Part shown: piece after piece, positions 9,170-17,338 of the stretch
Layout of the letters: each line of letters starts with the position of its first letter
How positions within the stretch are numbered: position 1 is the first letter of the stretch
From: Moorena sp. SS36440bin_2
Lineage (GTDB): Bacteria; Cyanobacteriota; Cyanobacteriia; Cyanobacteriales; Coleofasciculaceae
DNA: 64,000 bases
Direction of reading: 5' to 3'
NCBI GenBank assembly: GCA_011524395.1
Contig: WTKN01000435.1
Location: 1 to 64,000 of the forward strand
Made by a program: the position numbers and the translations under genes
The notes under the pieces: model-generated
Databases searched by the model: none
What the model saw: the letters and a program-made list of their open reading frames with translations, nothing else
What the model was told of the DNA's origin: nothing

Positions 9170-10141
9170 TTTTAGTATCGCTATTGGGGATTGGGAAAAT
9201 GTCAAGGAACTGAATATCCCCTATACGCTATAGGATTGAATTCCTGAGCAATATTAGTCTAACAAAAATGTTGTTGACTCTTGTAAGCTGTCGGGCATTT
9301 AAATTGGGATTTTTGAAGCCTAGACCTCTTACAGCAAGGCTTGTGAGCGATCAAAATAAATGCCGAACAGCTTAAGTAACCTGTAATAGTTTGCCCTAAG
9401 TACGCACAAAAAGTTCTTAAAAGCAACCTTGAGACCAGGATCAAAGAGTTAACTATATAAGCTTGCCCGAATATGGACTAATAAATTATAGAGATGGAAG
9501 TAATGCAAGTCCATGTACATCTTTCTATCGAAGTTAACCCTAAGTTTCGAGTTTATAACCCAGTCAAACATTAAAGATATGTCTTCTATATATCTCAGAA
9601 AATAATTCCAGCAACTTCGCTAGCTAGAGACTGCCTAGGCTTGGGACTAAAAGCTATGGGGGTTTGTACCGTTTGCGGTGGGTCTATCGAAGTTATTAAT
9701 AAGTACATCGAAGACCAAAAGCGCCAGTAAGTTGTTCTATTTGAGTAGTTAACTTTAGTCCCAACAAACAAATATAAGGGCTACCAATTCACCCCAAAAA
9801 ATCGCCAATTTATAGTGTCCATTCAGATAAATCCTGTTTGTTTCAGAGGTTGTATTTAATGTATCTACAAGAGTCAAAATTTAAGAGGTAAAATTTAAGC
9901 TTTATTATTTTAGTTATCTTATTTGTCCTTCCTCGAAATCATACAATACCGATGCTACCGGAGTTGATATTACCCCTTACAGGACTTCCTCAGTAACTCT
10001 ACCTGTAGGGGCACTAAGCGTACTTATAGCTGATAGCGTTTGGTTCCCAGTTTTGTGTAAGTCCTGCCGTCAGTTAATTGACCAACAGTATAAAACAAGA
10101 CATGGCTATATATCTTGAGTCAATAGACAAGGGTCCTATAG
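9170..10141. other. 972-base intergenic region with micro-ORF candidates
   Basis: This long AT-rich region has no ORF above 60 codons that I believe. It does contain a pair of short in-frame ORFs (9494-9730, listed separately). A GC-richer part near 9970-10070 reads acaggacttcctcag and later gtaagtcctg, which look like paired ends of a dispersed repeat. A promoter for scpA presumably lies in the last 100 bases, but no clear boxes stand out. Confidence 0.35.
9494..9730 (+). other. Two consecutive in-frame micro-ORFs split by one stop
   Basis: From an ATG at 9494 the frame encodes 26 residues (MEVMQVHVHLSIEVNPKFRV, then YNPVKH) and stops at 9572-9574. The same frame then stays open to 9730, reading RYVFYISQKIIPATSLARDC, LGLGLKAMGVCTVCGGSIEV and INKYIEDQKRQ. 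The second part contains an ATG at 9656 and a CxxC pair (CTVC). Protein-like composition on both sides of the stop suggests either a small gene broken by a nonsense mutation or two chance ORFs. I do not recognise a family. Confidence 0.25.
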
Positions 10142-11008
10142 ATGACTACAACACCTGCTACGGAAGCGATCGCTATTCTCATTGATGTGGCACAGCGGGG
10201 AGAAATTGACCCATGGGATGTTCAGGTAATTGATGTCATTGACCGCTATCTAAGTACACTAACATTAGACAGTGATCCAGAACTCGGATACCGTGACACG
10301 GACTTGTCTCAGTCTGGGCAAGCGTTTCTATGGGCATCCATGCTAGTTCTACTGAAAGCGGATACCTTGGAACGTTTAGAAGAACCCGAGGAGTTGGAGG
10401 AATCGGAAGAACTGGATGGGTCCGAGGAAATTGATGGCAGGGCAGATAGAGGTTTGCCTCGCAATCTAGAACGTCATCTACGCCGTCGCTCTGCTGCCCG
10501 ACCCCCTAAAAGACGCCCAGTAACCCTGCCAGAACTAATTCAACAGTTGCAAGAGATGGCAGTCCAACTGGGTGAAAATCCCTTACCTTCCCCTAAAAAA
10601 GGGACTCGCTCTACTGGCCGTAGTCAGGCAGCTCGTATTGCCCATCTAGCTCATGATGAAAACCTGACCGAGATTGCCACACGGCTGGAGGAATTTCTAT
10701 CCCGCTACTGGTATCAGCTAGCGGCAGACAACGATTGGCTGAATTTAAATCAGTTGTTAGAGTGGTGGACGTTATCCCCCTCATCGGTTGCATCAACTTC
10801 CCTTGGTTCTTCTTACCAGGAGGACAAACTCGGAACAGCCAAGATGTCGGGAAAAGCTGACACAGAAATAGCGATCGCTCCTATTGAATCACTAATAGGG
10901 GACAGAGTTAGTGTTTTCTGGGGACTGCTATTGTTATCTGCTCAGTCTAAAGTTGAGTTATGCCAAGAAGAATTCTACCAAGATATAAAAATTCGTAAAT
11001 TGGAGTAA
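10142..11008 (+). CDS. scpA: Segregation and condensation protein A
   Basis: The 288-residue protein is ScpA, the kleisin subunit that bridges SMC heads with ScpB in bacterial condensin. The start matches the family (AIAILIDVAQRGEIDPWDVQVIDVIDRYL), followed by SGQAFLWASMLVLLKADTLE and the C-terminal winged-helix sequence ISVFWGLLLLSAQSKVELCQEEFYQDIKI-type. A glutamate-rich segment (EEPEELEESEELDGSEEIDG) forms the acidic linker. It is a single gene here; neither scpB nor smc is in the window. Confidence 0.85.
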   Translation: MTTTPATEAIAILIDVAQRGEIDPWDVQVIDVIDRYLSTLTLDSDPELGYRDTDLSQSGQAFLWASMLVLLKADTLERLEEPEELEESEELDGSEEIDGRADRGLPRNLERHLRRRSAARPPKRRPVTLPELIQQLQEMAVQLGENPLPSPKKGTRSTGRSQAARIAHLAHDENLTEIATRLEEFLSRYWYQLAADNDWLNLNQLLEWWTLSPSSVASTSLGSSYQEDKLGTAKMSGKADTEIAIAPIESLIGDRVSVFWGLLLLSAQSKVELCQEEFYQDIKIRKLE

Positions 11009-11281
11009 TGAACCCCACGCTTAAAAGGGGTTAATTATAACATCAACTAGCCTTGTCAGGAAACCAGTAATTCTCAGCTGGGGTCACTCAAAGCATCACT
11101 CAAACCATAGCTTACAGAAAATTCCAGCTTGTTTGCCCCTGTGTAATAGCGGTGGGTATGAAAAAAAGTTAGGGACTCAAGTCCCTCGTGCTAATCGTGG
11201 GTGAGAGTTAAAGGACTAGTTAGAATCGTACTCAATTGCCCACATCAACCTCTATGGATTTAGTTTAAGGAGAAAAGATAC
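11009..11281. promoter_or_regulatory. Spacer before NDP-sugar gene with perfect palindrome
   Basis: This 273-base spacer contains a 16-base palindrome, AGGGACTCAAGTCCCT, at 11171-11186, able to form a seven-pair hairpin with a two-base loop. A near-consensus ribosome binding site AAGGAG lies at 11268-11273, ahead of the ATG at 11282. The palindrome may be an operator or an RNA hairpin; neither is shown by sequence alone. Confidence 0.4.
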
Positions 11282-12448
11282 ATGAAAGCCATGATTCTGG
11301 CAGCTGGCAAGGGAACTCGCGTTCGCCCTATCACTTACACTATTCCCAAGCCATTGATTCCCATCCTGCAAAAACCAGTAATGGAGTTTTTACTAGAACT
11401 ATTACGACAACATGGCTTCAACCAAATTGTGGTCAACGTCTCTCACTTGGCTAACGAAATTGAAAGCTATTTCCGAGATGGGCAGCGTTTTGGCGTTGAA
11501 ATTGCTTATTCCTTTGAAGGTCGGATTGTTGATGGTCAACTGGTTGGGGAAGCCCTCGGCTCAGCTGGTGGCATGCGCAAGATCCAGGATTTTTATCCCT
11601 TCTTTGATGATACATTTGTGGTGCTCTGTGGTGATGCCCTAATTGACCTGGACTTGACAGCAGCACTTAAATTCCATAAAGAAAAAGGAGCAATTGCTAC
11701 CCTAGTGGCAAAACCTGTACCACGAGAACAGGTTTCTAGCTACGGTGTCGTAGTTACAGATGAAACTGGTCGAATCAAAGCTTTCCAAGAAAAACCCTCC
11801 GTGGAGGAAGCCCTCAGTACCAATATCAATACAGGAATTTACATTTTTGAGCCAGAAATCTTTAACTATATCCCCTCTGGTCAGGAATATGATATTGGCG
11901 GCGAATTGTTTCCCAAACTTGTGGAAATTGGGGCTCCTTTCTATGCGGTGCCAATGGATTTCCAGTGGGTTGATATTGGTAAAGTGCCAGATTACTGGCG
12001 AGCTGTTCGAGGTGTGCTGCTTGGAGAAATCAAGAATGTACCGATTCCTGGTAAAGAAGTCGCTCCCGGAATCTATACTGGCTTAAATGTCGCAGTCAAT
12101 TGGGACAAAGTAGATATCAAAGGTCCGGTTTACATTGGTGCTATGACCCACATCGAAGATGGGGCAAAGATTATCGGACCAACTATGATTGGTCCCAATT
12201 GCTGGATCTGTAGCGGAGCAACGGTTGAGAATAGCGTAATTTTTGAATACTCTCGCCTTGGAGCAGGAGTGCGTCTAGTGGATAAGCTAGTGTTTGGACG
12301 CTATTGTGTTGATAAGACTGGTGCAGCTATTGATGTTCAGGCGGCAGCCCTAGATTGGCTGATTACTGATACCCGCCAGAGTTTGCCTGTGACTGAACCA
12401 GCAGAACGACAAGCGATTGAGGAAATCCTGAGCAGCAATATTTCATAG
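11282..12448 (+). CDS. NDP-sugar pyrophosphorylase (mannose-1-P guanylyltransferase-like)
   Basis: The 388-residue protein has an N-terminal nucleotidyltransferase domain with the signature LAAGKGTRVRPITYTIPKPL (residues 7-26) and the metal-binding aspartate in VVLCGDALIDLDL. A C-terminal left-handed beta-helix of hexapeptide repeats follows (PVYIGAMTHIEDGAKIIGPT, then IGPNCWICSGATVENSVIF). It activates a sugar-1-phosphate with NTP for polysaccharide or nucleotide-sugar synthesis. GDP-mannose or dTDP/UDP-glucose are possible products and I cannot tell which. The start is well set by the AAGGAG site, and a hairpin at 12460 likely ends the transcript. Confidence 0.85.
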   Translation: MKAMILAAGKGTRVRPITYTIPKPLIPILQKPVMEFLLELLRQHGFNQIVVNVSHLANEIESYFRDGQRFGVEIAYSFEGRIVDGQLVGEALGSAGGMRKIQDFYPFFDDTFVVLCGDALIDLDLTAALKFHKEKGAIATLVAKPVPREQVSSYGVVVTDETGRIKAFQEKPSVEEALSTNINTGIYIFEPEIFNYIPSGQEYDIGGELFPKLVEIGAPFYAVPMDFQWVDIGKVPDYWRAVRGVLLGEIKNVPIPGKEVAPGIYTGLNVAVNWDKVDIKGPVYIGAMTHIEDGAKIIGPTMIGPNCWICSGATVENSVIFEYSRLGAGVRLVDKLVFGRYCVDKTGAAIDVQAAALDWLITDTRQSLPVTEPAERQAIEEILSSNIS

Positions 12449-12459
12449 GTTCAGGTAAG

Positions 12460-12484
12460 TCCTCGTCCTTATAGAAGGCGGGGA
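12460..12484 (+). terminator. Imperfect hairpin after NDP-sugar gene
   Basis: TCCTCGTCCTT and AAGGCGGGGA can pair around an ATAG loop, with one internal mismatch region, 12 bases past the stop codon. No clean T-run follows, so it is a weak terminator or an mRNA-stabilising hairpin. It also resembles short hairpins dispersed through cyanobacterial intergenic DNA. Confidence 0.4.
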
Positions 12485-12558
12485 TTTACCCAGCTAAATA
12501 GCTTTAAAGAAATTTTCCAATTCAGGATCACCGCAAGACGATCAGGCGTATTTGGTAG

Positions 12559-12585
12559 TTGCTACTTTGAAATATTGAGTATAAT
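12559..12585 (+). promoter_or_regulatory. Predicted promoter of ssrA
   Basis: A perfect -10 hexamer TATAAT lies at 12580-12585. A -35-like TTGCTA lies at 12559-12564, with a 15-base spacer. The -10 box sits 21 bases before the mature tmRNA 5' end, which leaves a short precursor leader for RNase P to remove. This is a prediction from consensus and position. Confidence 0.55.
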
Positions 12586-12606
12586 ATAAAAAACAGATAA
12601 CTGCAA

Positions 12607-12995
12607 GGGGCCTTAATGGTTTCGACGTGTTGGTGAAAGCTGACCCGTGATTCAGGTCGAGAGTGAGTCTTCTCTCGCAAATACCGGACTCAAAAAAATT
12701 GTAACTGCGAACAACATCGTTCCTTTTGCTCGTAAGGCTGCACCTGCTGTTGCCTAAACACCTATAAACAGGTTCGAGCGTCTGTAGTTTGACTCCGTTA
12801 AGGACTACGGACTTAACCCCAACGGATGCTCTAGTAAGCTGTCTTTGGTCGGTTTGCTAGCTAAGACTTCACCAAAGCATCCTGTCATCCGGGATAATGG
12901 ATGATCCCCGCTCCGAGGGTTAAAGGAGCTATGCCTGTGAATGAGCGATAAGTAAATAACCAGGGCGGACACGGGTTCAATTCCCGTAGGCTCCA
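12607..12995 (+). ncRNA. ssrA: tmRNA (one-piece)
   Basis: Transfer-messenger RNA rescues stalled ribosomes and tags the nascent peptide for proteolysis. The 5' end GGGGCCTTAATGG pairs with the 3' end AGGCTCCA to form the seven-pair acceptor stem (one G-U). The T arm GGGTTCAATTCCC is present. The tag reading frame spans 12707-12757 and encodes ANNIVPFARKAAPAVA before TAA, close to known cyanobacterial tags beginning ANNIV. The molecule is continuous, unlike the two-piece form of some picocyanobacteria. CCA is not encoded. The antisense ORF seen across it is spurious. Confidence 0.97.
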
Positions 12996-13001
12996 TTAAA
13001 A

Positions 13002-13073
13002 AATGAATAAGCTAACCCGACCTCAATCAAACATTCTCAATCAAACATTGTAGATAGGGTTAGCTTATTCATT
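13002..13073. repeat. Perfect 17-bp inverted repeat enclosing tandem 14-mers
   Basis: AATGAATAAGCTAACCC at 13002-13018 is repeated exactly in inverted orientation at 13057-13073. The 38-base interval contains two perfect tandem copies of CTCAATCAAACATT (13022-13035 and 13036-13049). It starts 7 bases after tmRNA and lies before the 3' end of the convergent sugar transferase. It could act as a bidirectional terminator, but the tandem repeats and perfect ends also fit a small mobile repeat. Confidence 0.7.
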
Positions 13074-13123
13074 CTGTTCAACCTGGATTTAGTACTATCG
13101 GCTTAACAGCTTATAACCTGATC

Positions 13124-13819
13124 TTAATAAGCACCATGCCTATTAAAGATTACCATTATAGTTTTAACAATCAGCTTCAGGTCGTAGGCGATAGACCACT
13201 TAAGTTGGTAATCCAAGTCCATAAGAACGATATCTTCAAAGTCAGTCACCTTTGAACGACCATTGGCTTGCCATTCACCAGTGATTCCAGGTTTAACTCT
13301 TAAACGCTTGTAGTGATGGCGGTTGTAGCTCATGACTTCATCAAGGGTAGGAGGACGAGTTCCGACTAGGCTCATCTCTCCCTTGAAGACGTTCCAGAAT
13401 TGGGGAAATTCATCAAGACTGGTGCGACGTAGAAACCCTCCGATCCGACTGATACGGGGATCATTTTCGTTTTTGAATATATGACCTTTAGCTTGGTTCT
13501 CTACTAAGTGCTTGAGTTTGTCTGCACCCACGATCATTGAGCGGAATTTCCAGATTCGGAAGGGTTTTCCATTCAGACCACAACGGATCTGACTATAAAA
13601 TAATGGACCGGGATCGACTATCGACATAGCGATCGCAATGGGAATTGCGATGCTCACGGTAATTAATAATCCAACCAAAGCTCCAATAATATCAATTAAT
13701 CGCTTAATATTATTGTTGGCAGACTGATGAACCTCTTGCTGAAATAAACAACTGGGTATTCTGTTATCCCAAATTGGTGAATCAATCGAGGTATAAGCAG
13801 AAGACTTGGAGATAATCAC
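13124..13819 (-). CDS. Undecaprenyl-phosphate sugar phosphotransferase
   Basis: The 231-residue protein belongs to the bacterial sugar transferase family (PF02397, WcaJ/CpsE catalytic core). One membrane segment (IDIIGALVGLLITVSIAIPI, about 42-61) is followed by PLFYSQIRCGLNGKPFRIWKFRSM. The catalytic Asp-Glu region is visible in RTSLDEFPQFWNVFKGEMSLVGTRP and the C-terminus in VKPGITGEWQANGRS. It loads the first sugar phosphate on undecaprenyl phosphate for exopolysaccharide or capsule synthesis. It lacks the large N-terminal multi-pass region of full WcaJ, so it is the short form. It stands alone; the next 1 kb upstream is non-coding. Confidence 0.9.
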   Translation of the reverse strand: MIISKSSAYTSIDSPIWDNRIPSCLFQQEVHQSANNNIKRLIDIIGALVGLLITVSIAIPIAIAMSIVDPGPLFYSQIRCGLNGKPFRIWKFRSMIVGADKLKHLVENQAKGHIFKNENDPRISRIGGFLRRTSLDEFPQFWNVFKGEMSLVGTRPPTLDEVMSYNRHHYKRLRVKPGITGEWQANGRSKVTDFEDIVLMDLDYQLKWSIAYDLKLIVKTIMVIFNRHGAY

Positions 13820-14859
13820 GGCTTTCTATTAGTTATCTAAATTTGATTAAACGACGGAATAATTGCTTTAAATCCCCAGGCTGATAGAACAGTTATGCTC
13901 AAGGGAGCTAACTTGCTTAGGTAGTTTTTGGCCAAAATTTACGGAATAGTCTCCTGCCATTTTTTTTTTAATTGGTAGGAACCCACTAACCCTAAAGTCT
14001 TTGTTGTCAAATAAATAGTCTATTAATCAGACCACTTAAAACTGTAAAAGTTCCCGCTAAAGTATATTTTTTTTCAAAAAAAGTAGCTTATATATAGGTA
14101 GATGACCTAGTCATTTTTATTGACCGCCTTATTAAGAATTTTTAATCGAAGCCTCTGCTCATAGTATTTGGATTTTTCAAAAAAAGAGTAGTATATTTTG
14201 TATCATTTCATTGAACTTTCACATTTTATCGGCCAATTCGTGAAGGAATTGTGAATTGGGGTTGAATTAATTGACTTCCAGTCTGAATTTTGGTAATAAT
14301 AGTCCCCTATTATTAATCAACACATAAAGGAAAATGATTAGAGGCAAAAATAATGCAATTGATGTTATTTAGCTAGCTATATATACCTAAATAGTACCTA
14401 TTATCCCAAATCCAAGTTAAAAACCTCCTTTATCATCAAGTCACGGGGCTAAGCCTTAGGTGAAAGGCAGGTAAACGCAAGCTTATAGTAGTTGCAACTT
14501 CCCTCTCGACTGAACTAAAAGGAGGCACTAAAAGCGGATTCAAGATCACAGATAAGTAAACACGGCTATAGCTTAGCCATGTTGCCAGCTTGGCAGCAAT
14601 TTTCAATAATTTACCGAAAATACAACCGACGCGCTTCAACGGACACCCTTCATCCGAGTCTCGTAACAGCATCCCACGGATTACGAAGGGCTGACTCCCT
14701 GCTGCGCGAACACATCTGTTCTGTAATGAAAGAAACTTGCATCGTAACAAGCCACTATTTTTTTTGATCAAAGCTCTTCAATCTGCCGACCCACCCCAAG
14801 TCGCCGCCCAAACCCATATCCCACAAACCCCACAGCGTCTCAAACGCTCAAGCTAGTTA
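13820..14859. other. 1.04-kb non-coding region upstream of sugar transferase
   Basis: The first 600 bases are strongly AT-rich with T and A runs (for example near 13960 and 14070) and look like promoter/leader DNA for the sugar transferase. The interval 14436-14771 is more GC-balanced and open on the minus strand for 111 codons. That translation (for example LSYSRVYLSVILNPLLVPPF) has no recognisable family features, so I treat it as repeat-derived or decayed DNA. No transposase motif or target-site duplication was seen. Confidence 0.4.
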
Positions 14860-16158
14860 TCACCCATTTAGGTAATCAACACCCATCTGTTCACACAAAT
14901 CTGTCAACGCATTAATAGTAGCAATGACTTCTGAATGGTCAAGGGAGTCATTGCTCTGAGATGTATTTTGAGACTCTGGTGTAGGATCAGCTAAGTGCGA
15001 TTGGCCGTAGGCCAATCGCAATGGTGTATTTTCTTCTGACAATCCTATCCCCCAGGATTGAGGCAACTCTCCTGTTGACCAATCCATTGGTGCTTCTTGC
15101 TTAAAATCTGATTGGCCTTTGGCCACGCTACGCGATTGGCCTTTGGCCACGCTACGCGAACGCTCAGACACTGTCTCAGTCATAGTCACAGAGTTTTTGG
15201 GCAATAAGGTTTCCGGATGTAATTGAAACTTATCCTTATCCTCAAGTTCAACCTGTACATCCGTTGGTTGTTGTGAGGAAGGCCATAGGCTTGAAGCTTC
15301 TCGCCCTAACTGCTGAGCTAGACGATTTACAAAGGCAGCAAACAACATTTCTCCCTGGATGCCTAAGCTGTGCATTTTTTCAAGTTCCTGAGATAAAGAC
15401 TCTTGGTAACCTTGAAGATCTCTGTGTAGGGTCTCAAAAATCAATCGCTGGTTAACATCTATATTCTGTATGAGTTGATCAGATTGTTTTTGAAGCTGCT
15501 GTAGTTGCTCAATGACCTGTTGTCTTTGGACTACGGCAACAATCTCATCCTGATTTGAAGGCAATCGGTTGATTGAGTCGTCACTAGTGGGATTCTTTTT
15601 TAACTGAGCTTCCCAATTCGCTAAAATTTGAGATAGCTTTTGCGTCAAGCTTTCGACAAGGCGGTTGATTAGCCCTTGTGAGAAGTAGTCTGAAGCAAAC
15701 TGCACATTTGCAGTTTGTTGTTTGGTATAGTAATCCAGCTGCTGCTTGGTACTCTCCAAATGCTGAATTTCTCGTACTAGAGACTCTCGCTGTTGCTGTA
15801 GAGCTTCCAACTCTACCTGCAATGGTTTTGTCAAATCGGTACGTACAAGATTCATTTCTTGAGTAACCGCTTGCAGGATTTGCTGCACTCCCTCCTGAAC
15901 AGATGTGGTTACTCCTGTGTTAGATGGGGTGACTGTAGTAGTTGTCTTGTCCGATTCTACCCCTAGTTTTTGCTCTTGGGAAACTAGGTAGCTACGAACT
16001 TTCCGCAAAACCTGGTGTGCAGCCGCTAGGTCACCAGACTTGAACCATGGTAAAGGAAAGTCAGGCTTATGGAGGATGTGGTCAATATCAGCAATCAGAG
16101 ATTGAATGTCGGTTTGAGCAGTCACTTTGAAACCCTTGACGAGAACAAATTGAGTCAT
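14860..16158 (-). CDS. Coiled-coil protein of unknown function with in-frame repeats
   Basis: The 432-residue protein has a short N-terminal domain (FVLVKGFKVTAQTDIQSLIADIDHILHKPDFPLPWFKSGD). A long coiled coil spans about 85-285, rich in Gln, Leu and Glu (VELEALQQQRESLVREIQHL; QQLQKQSDQLIQNIDVNQRL). A low-complexity Ser/Gln C-terminal part includes SRSVAKGQ repeated exactly in tandem. Those repeats come from two perfect 24-base copies of a genomic repeat at 15110-15157, inserted in frame. A signal peptide and membrane helix are absent, so it is probably a cytoplasmic structural or scaffold protein. I do not know its function. Confidence 0.7.
   Translation of the reverse strand: MTQFVLVKGFKVTAQTDIQSLIADIDHILHKPDFPLPWFKSGDLAAAHQVLRKVRSYLVSQEQKLGVESDKTTTTVTPSNTGVTTSVQEGVQQILQAVTQEMNLVRTDLTKPLQVELEALQQQRESLVREIQHLESTKQQLDYYTKQQTANVQFASDYFSQGLINRLVESLTQKLSQILANWEAQLKKNPTSDDSINRLPSNQDEIVAVVQRQQVIEQLQQLQKQSDQLIQNIDVNQRLIFETLHRDLQGYQESLSQELEKMHSLGIQGEMLFAAFVNRLAQQLGREASSLWPSSQQPTDVQVELEDKDKFQLHPETLLPKNSVTMTETVSERSRSVAKGQSRSVAKGQSDFKQEAPMDWSTGELPQSWGIGLSEENTPLRLAYGQSHLADPTPESQNTSQSNDSLDHSEVIATINALTDLCEQMGVDYLNG
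15110..15157. repeat. Tandem 24-bp genomic repeat inside a coding region
   Basis: Two adjacent, identical 24-base units begin GATTGGCCTTTGGCCACGCT and end ACGC. Each contains the palindrome TTGGCCTTTGGCCA-like core. The unit length is a multiple of three, so it adds eight residues per copy without breaking the frame. A related but shorter palindrome (ttggccgtaggccaa) lies at 15001-15016 in the same gene, and further family members lie at about 32.4 kb and 44.9 kb. Confidence 0.85.
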
Positions 16159-16508
16159 ACAGGAGTGAAAGTCAGCCCCCTGTGTCTAATGTTAAATTGC
16201 CAAAGTCACCAAACTATTACAAATTGTTCATCATGGAGCATAATAACTGTACTTACCCGATGTGATTATTGCCAACCCCTCTACCAGAATTAACCTACCT
16301 CAGCTTACCGCAAGTAGTGTAATAATCTTGATTTGTCAAGGCAATTTCACTCACATCAGTCATTGTCGTTGGTCTACCAAAGGTGGTGAGGTTAAGCAGA
16401 TCTGTTTCATTGGCTTCTTTTAGTTGACACAGGCACACTCCCTGACTCACGTGATTTGACAGCGGATCATCTATCTATTCAAGGTGTTTACGAAGCGCTC
16501 ATGATCCC
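16159..16508. other. Non-coding region before the Crp/Fnr gene
   Basis: These 350 bases separate the divergent coiled-coil and Crp/Fnr genes. I see no gene, no convincing Crp-type palindrome and no strong hairpin. It presumably carries both promoters. Confidence 0.3.
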
Positions 16509-17216
16509 ATGGAAGACCGATACAATTCATCTGAAGTTAACTCTAATGTTCATGATTCGATGGCTAGCACTCCTTTTTTTGCTGGCTTACCAGATCCTAG
16601 TGTCGAAAAAGCCATTGCTAATATGGTTACCCGTCGCCATCCTCCAAATCGAGTGATTTTACTGGAGAATGACTGGGGGGGGTCTGTCTATTTCATCTTA
16701 GATGGTTGGGCAAAGATTCGCACCTATAACCTGGATGGGAAGGAGGTGACCCTGAATATTCTTGGGAAAGGAGAAATCTTTGGTGAAATGGCAGCGTTAG
16801 AGGAAGTACCTCGTTCAACAGATGTGATTACCTTGACCCCTACAACCATTGGTAGTATACCCGCTCAGGATTTTACTGAGTTAATTCATACGGAACCTTT
16901 GGCTGGTGTCCACTTAGCTCAGTTGATGGCAAAGCGTCTGCGTCAGGTTAACCGACGCCTACGCTTGCGGGAGTCAGATAGTACCTCACGAGTGGCAGAC
17001 ACGTTGTTGTTTCTCGCTGAAGGACAAGGCAAATTGAAACAAAGAGGAACTGAAATTCCTAACTTACCTCATCGAGAGATAAGTAGCCTGAGTGGATTGG
17101 CGCGGGAGACGGTCACACGAGTCCTGACAAAGCTGGAGAAGAAAGGCTTGATTATGCGGGATCACGATACCCTTTTTATCTGTGATCTGCCTGCTCTGGA
17201 AAAGATGATTATCTAG
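16509..17216 (+). CDS. Crp/Fnr family transcriptional regulator
   Basis: The 235-residue protein has a cyclic-nucleotide-binding-type beta-roll at about 20-140 (VYFILDGWAKIRTYNLDGKEVTLNILGKGEIFGEMAALEE). The phosphate-binding cassette contains FGEMAALEEVPRSTDV, close to the cAMP-type RS pair. A dimerisation helix and a winged helix-turn-helix at about 190-225 follow (LPHREISSLSGLARETVTRVLTKLEKKGLI). It is a cytoplasmic DNA-binding regulator; SyCRP1-like cAMP sensing is possible because of the Arg-Ser pair, whereas NtcA lacks that cassette. It lies 122 bases before the DUF2232 gene on the same strand, so the pair may be co-expressed. Confidence 0.85.
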   Translation: MEDRYNSSEVNSNVHDSMASTPFFAGLPDPSVEKAIANMVTRRHPPNRVILLENDWGGSVYFILDGWAKIRTYNLDGKEVTLNILGKGEIFGEMAALEEVPRSTDVITLTPTTIGSIPAQDFTELIHTEPLAGVHLAQLMAKRLRQVNRRLRLRESDSTSRVADTLLFLAEGQGKLKQRGTEIPNLPHREISSLSGLARETVTRVLTKLEKKGLIMRDHDTLFICDLPALEKMII

Positions 17217-17338
17217 TCTTGAGATATAAGGTATCTCCAAATGAGGAGAAATTTGAGATGGGCTAAGATGCAAGGGTACTTTAACAGTATCTCTTCTGTT
17301 ATCATCTGTCCCTTTCCTCAAGAGGTTACTAAATTTGC

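Noticed and set aside
12805-12996. Minus-strand ORF starting MEPTGIEPVSALVIYLSL
   Set aside because: It lies entirely in the tmRNA gene and is a known type of false ORF arising from the antisense of T-arm/acceptor sequence.
14436-14771. 111-codon minus-strand ORF in the 1-kb spacer
   Set aside because: No ribosome binding site, no domain, and dense overlap with another open frame on the opposite strand; base composition suggests repeat-derived DNA. A group II intron or retron was considered, but conserved domain V or RT motifs were not found.
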